NCBI GenBank assembly: GCA_963931865.1 | Contig: OZ007507.1 | Location: 11,818,932-11,882,931, forward strand | Source: Axinella damicornis | Taxonomy: Eukaryota > Porifera > Demospongiae > Axinellida > Axinellidae | DNA length: 64,000 nucleotides | Direction of reading: 5' to 3' | Part shown: positions 60,037 through 64,000 of the stretch, one piece after another | Layout of the letters: every line of letters starts with the position of its first letter | Position numbering within the stretch: the stretch's first letter is position 1 | Translations under genes and position numbers: made by a program | Notes under the pieces: generated by a model | Databases searched by the model: none | What the model was told of the DNA's origin: nothing | Seen by the model: the letters and a program-made list of their open reading frames with translations, nothing else

Positions 60037-61740
60037 AAAACTGCCTCACATATCCACTACTGTCAACAATTGCAGCGTGCCGTATTTGTTGCTAGCTACT
60101 TACTCCCCAAGGTGTGACTTTGTGCATTTAAAATTCCCATGCCACAGACATGTCTGTCTGAGCCCATATTCATAAGCGTCTTTATCATTCACTTACAAGC
60201 TTGGGAAAGTGCTTGTTTATGTGTGGGCTGATCAAGTCTCCCCTGTGGAGCGGAAAATTGTTGTTCATTTGACCAATGGTGCTCATCACACTAGTCAGTC
60301 TGTTATCTTGCTCCATCTATCAGCTTTCATATAGTATTTGGGGTTGAAGGCCAGAGTTCGGTCTGGTAAACATGGCATGTCCTATTCACTGGCTGCTTGT
60401 GTGGCTGTGTACATGTCAATACATTCAACTGAGTTTACATGACAAAAGCAGGCATCATGGGTTGAGTTTCCCACTCGAAACAAACGGAAGTGTAGTTCCG
60501 GCTGCCAGACTGGTTGCACCTAGCCTCCGACTCCGCTGGGCCGTACCACGATAGATTGCTCAATGGTGATAGAGTGTTCCACGTACTGAATTCCTGGTAG
60601 GGGCTGGTGGCAGGAAGAGCTGTGTGTGCAGTGGCGTACTGCAAGTGATTGCTCAGTGGTAGGAGGGTTTTCTGTTGATCCCCCAGATGGGGCAGGTGGC
60701 AGGGAAAGTTGTGAGTTGCATTTCAATGCATGTAACTAAACACCACTTTCTGGCAGTGTCTACATGTAGTTCTTGAATGCGTATGGGAATGTCGATCACT
60801 GATATTGTGTCGGAGTTTGCCAGCAAAATATGTTTTCCAGCAAACGTTTAGTGGCAACTTGCAAAATAACAAGTTCAACTGCAGGCTGTCCTTGTGTGTA
60901 GTGTAGGGCTGCAGGAAATGACATCACTGCCAGTGAGAGTAGCCTACAGCTGTGGCTGGGCGTGGGCAGGTGCATGAGAGGTGCTCCATTGTCAACAGCT
61001 GTCACTGACATGGGGGCAAAGTACAATACATTACCTTGCAGGTGCATGTGCAACAGGGACAAGGCAGTACCTTCTTGTCAGTGTGTTTGTCGGCAAATAA
61101 AAATATTGAAAAATGCTTGAAGCAGGTTACATGTAGCTCAGGCATTTACAGATGTCATACTCAACACTAGCCTCGTTCCCAGGCGCACGGCCTGGGAACG
61201 AGGCTAACTCAACATGAAACTGATCATAATGGGATGTTTCTATACCTGATAAAGTCACAGTGCAAATATGGAGCTTTCCACCGTTATTTCAGCTACATGT
61301 ACTTCCTGCTGTCGGTTTCCTGGCTCCACCCCTTTCAAAATCGCAGGTGGAGTTAGCATGTGATGTTGTAGTGTTGTCGTTGCTGTACTCATGCACCTGC
61401 TCACAGCTGTAGGCTTCACTCACGGTACATGTACATGTATGTGTCCTCCAGACACTTGTGGTTTATCCAAGGGTTCAATGTGTTCAACATCAGTACAGAT
61501 TATTACACACAGATTTGTCTACTCAAGTGTTCTGTCTGCAGTACAAGTTACTGTGCATGTACAATGTACATGCACTTGAGGCGACGTACATACCTGTATT
61601 TCCACCTCCTGTGACGTGCCGTGTGTGTATGTAGAAAGGTTCCTTGAGTGGAGGGTACATGTAGCTATCCGATCCTGCTCAGCTTCCAGACGCCACCATA
61701 CTTCCAGGCAATACAAACTGAAGATGAATGCTTGGGGATG
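60037..61740. other. No gene supported
   Basis: Unique-looking sequence with a hairpin at 61168-61206. Short ORFs on both strands show no domain or splice support. Confidence 0.4.
61168..61206. mobile_element. 39-bp hairpin, TAGCCTCG family
   Basis: TAGCCTCGTTCCCAGGC pairs with its complement across a short loop; flanks ACTCAACAC and ACTCAACAT (one mismatch). Confidence 0.85.
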
Positions 61741-61756
61741 GAAGGCAGCTTTCAGG

Positions 61757-62184
61757 TCAGTCTAGCCGCTAGCCCCTCTCCACCCGGCCGGTCAAGCGGG
61801 CGCGCGGAGGGCGGAGAGGGTCTAGCAAACATTGCACTTGATCACGTTTCTCTGGAATGCCGATTACATGTACCTGTGAACCGGTGAAGTGCCAGCTGGA
61901 GTTGAGGACGACTTCTGTACGCTTGGAGGCATCCAGGTTGGACTAGTTTAGCTCGAGTGTAGGCTATTAGACGCTCTCCACCGGGCTGATCGCACGCGAA
62001 CGGCTCGGTTTACAACCACGAGAGTCATGAATAAAATTGGAACGAATCGCTTCAGTGAGATCTGATTGGTCAGTTGAAACGCAATCAAGTGCAATGTTTG
62101 CTAGACCCTCTCCGCCCTCCGCGCGCCGGCTTCGCCGCGCGCCCGCTTGACCGGCCGGGCGGAGAGGGGCTAGTGGCTAGACTA
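61757..62184. mobile_element. hAT-like MITE, 8-bp target duplication
   Basis: Inverted arms of ~75 bp (tctagccgctagcccctctc to aacattgcacttgat, mirrored at the right) are flanked by perfect CTTTCAGG duplications (61749-61756, 62185-62192). The 428-bp element has no ORF. An 8-bp duplication is typical of hAT. Confidence 0.85.
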
Positions 62185-62435
62185 CTTTCAGGTAGGAGCC
62201 CACAACGAGTAGTGGTCTCCTGTTTCAGGCCATAGCTTGTTCCTTTTTGTGAGCTTGTGATGGTCGAAGTTGGCACCAGATGGTCCCCAAAAGTATAAAA
62301 GTCAACTTTGATGGTTGACAGTCGATTGATACCAGTATGTACTTGGCTGGATAAACTAGTTGGAATTGATAAGGCCTTAAGACGTTCCCTGTGTAAGAGA
62401 TAGAGTCAAGAGAAGAAAAGGGATAAGTAAAGGAG

Positions 62436-62472
62436 TAGCCTCGTTCCCAGGCACGGCCTGGGAACGAGGCTG
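62436..62472. mobile_element. 37-bp hairpin, TAGCCTCG family
   Basis: TAGCCTCGTTCCCAGGC facing GCCTGGGAACGAGGCT. Target duplication weak. Confidence 0.75.
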
Positions 62473-62494
62473 AGGAGGGAGAGGAGACCCCTTT

Positions 62495-62726
62495 CAGGGT
62501 TTCATCTAGAAAAAAATGTTTGGGGGGGAAGTAGTGGCAAGTGCCATGCAAAATGTTTTGAGGTTAATTAATTCCCCGGAAGAGGTGTGGCCTACAGCAA
62601 GTATCTGAGTCCTAATATGGTATTACCTATGATGTAATGATATAGTCAATCTCTTCTTTGGGGGGGAAACTAGACTGTTTGGGGGGGAAGCTTCCCCCCT
62701 GCCCCCCCCCAGTAGATGAAACCCTG
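62495..62726. mobile_element. CAGGGTTTCATC-ended element, 5-bp target duplication
   Basis: Ends CAGGGTTTCATCTAG and GTAGATGAAACCCTG, flanked by CCTTT on both sides; the body has three tttgggggggaa blocks. Length 232 bp. Confidence 0.75.
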
Positions 62727-62976
62727 CCTTTCAACAACCCCAGTTACTAGATACTATTATGAACAGAAATGCATCCTGCTTGTACACAAGTAGTTGTGTT
62801 CAATTTGTATTTCTGCTTGTAGCGAGGTTTTGATCTTACAAGTACTGTGCATAGCACACTTCCTGTTGGAGGAATGTAAGCGCTTCTCGCTTATAGGCAC
62901 ATATTTCCTTCCTGTAGAGATATAGATGCATGCACGGTATACTAAATAATGACAATGGGTGGTTGGGCCCATTGGT

Positions 62977-63819
62977 AATTGGGGCGAGCCTGAGCGAGCC
63001 CCACATAGACGAGTTTGATGTGAATTTTCCATATATTTCTTTATTTCTATCGTACGTCGTGCCGTAAATCACTTCCTGCTCGTATTTTGCATGTCATTGC
63101 GTAATGTGTTAATTCAAACCACAAACGAACTCACCATTGCAACGTCCAACGACATAGACACGAACTATGAACGGTCTACCTCAACAAGGATGGAGACTAT
63201 AGCGCGCGGTGAGGGGCTATAGCATTTCATGAAGACGGGGAGAGTGCTTCAAGCGATCCATGTCCTGCATGCAGAGCACATCATGATGTGCATTAGCTAG
63301 CTAGCTAGCATGCATGCAGGCTTTAATAGCTATAAACCATCACGGTGTGTTAGACTGCTGCTTCAGCTATTGCCAGAGGATGGGAACTTGACTGGTCTGC
63401 ACTCGGTAACACTTACCTCACTGTGACATGCAGTCAAGACACAGATCTGGCATCAGCAGAGAATGAGAAAGTCGCCCTCCGGTGGCGACAACAAAGACAG
63501 AGCTCTCCTGGACCTACCTTAGTCTCGGAACCAGACCCTTCGCGCGGGGGTCTGGTTCCGAGACTAGACCTACCTACCAGACTGTTTCAGCTAACCTGAT
63601 TCTCAGTTGCTGTGAAGTGCATGGGTGTACTTTTAGTGTCATAACTTCTGTGTCCTTAAGTCGTGCTATGCTCTCCGTCACATTCAGATGACATGCACTG
63701 ACATGCAGTCATGCACAGGCATCTGCTCCATGTAGGAACACATGCTCATGCAACTGCTCCATGCACATTCGACAACTGTACTCGCTCAGGCTCGCCCCAC
63801 AATGTTCTGCATTCGTCTA
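62977..63819. mobile_element. Repeat element with GGGGCGAGCCTGAGCGAG inverted ends, copy 2
   Basis: Same orientation and order as 45072-45918, with small indels. It carries a hairpin insertion at 63520-63566. Confidence 0.8.
63520..63566. mobile_element. 47-bp hairpin nested in copy 2, with empty-site evidence
   Basis: TAGTCTCGGAACCAGACCC and its complement, flanked by perfect GACCTACCT duplications. The sister repeat near 45663-45671 has a single gacctacct and no hairpin. Confidence 0.95.
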
Positions 63820-64000
63820 GTGTATACATATAGCTGGGACTACCTCACGTGCGTTCAGTGCTGTCGAGCTCAGGTATACGTGTAGCTACTCAGTTTGCAG
63901 ACGCCGATTCCCCGGTTTCCATGATTTAACTGCATGTAATTATACTGGGAATGCCCTTCATTTGTTGGCTGCACTGGCACTTGCGCAAACAAACCTGTTG

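Overview
The window is nuclear DNA of a multicellular animal. Most genes are split by short introns with GT/AG junctions, and the products are animal families: a beta-secretase-like membrane aspartic protease, a sialic-acid lyase, an IkB/Bcl-3-type ankyrin protein and an axonemal dynein-assembly-like protein. Compact introns (one appears to be 41 bp), ciliary and NF-kB-pathway genes and dense miniature transposons would suit an early-branching invertebrate such as a sponge. That placement is an inference; no taxon-diagnostic sequence was identified.

Layout. (1) 1-11319, minus: a giant ankyrin-repeat gene that runs off the left edge. It has one intron (4339-5484) filled by a DNA transposon, and one reading-frame break near 8566. 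(2) 12429-24070, minus: a BACE-like transmembrane aspartic protease in 11 exons. It has an unexpected ~340-residue N-terminal extension and a ~350-residue cytoplasmic tail; its introns hold two Harbinger-like MITEs and ~800 bp of GGGA repeats. (3) 24371-32550, plus: N-acetylneuraminate lyase, whose first exons in phase encode a LEM domain. The catalytic-lysine exons are missing around a 200-N assembly gap. (4) 34732-40826, minus: an IkB/Bcl-3-like protein. (5) 43926-47444, minus: a tentative small coiled-coil gene. (6) 49195-59394, minus: a DNAAF8/C16orf71-like protein ending in about five degenerate nucleoside-diphosphate-kinase-like units. (7) 59875-60036, plus: a 53-residue membrane micropeptide ORF. 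The remainder (60037-64000) is repeats with no gene seen.

Genes 2 and 3 start head to head about 300 bp apart, as do genes 6 and 7 about 480 bp apart, so each pair may share a promoter. The genes do not form one pathway.

The most striking non-coding signal is a family of tiny near-perfect hairpins (35-410 bp) with ends TAGCCTCG or TAGTCTCG and 9-bp target-site duplications. One insertion is directly supported by an empty-site copy in the same window: the repeat at 62977-63819 carries a hairpin that its sister copy at 45072-45918 lacks. Other elements include a 9-bp-TSD Mutator-like MITE, an 8-bp-TSD hAT-like MITE, a TA-flanked mariner-like MITE, two CAGGG-ended elements with 5-bp duplications and tRNA-derived SINEs. 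Exon coordinates below are hand-derived from splice signals, phase agreement and family alignment from memory; no database search was run.
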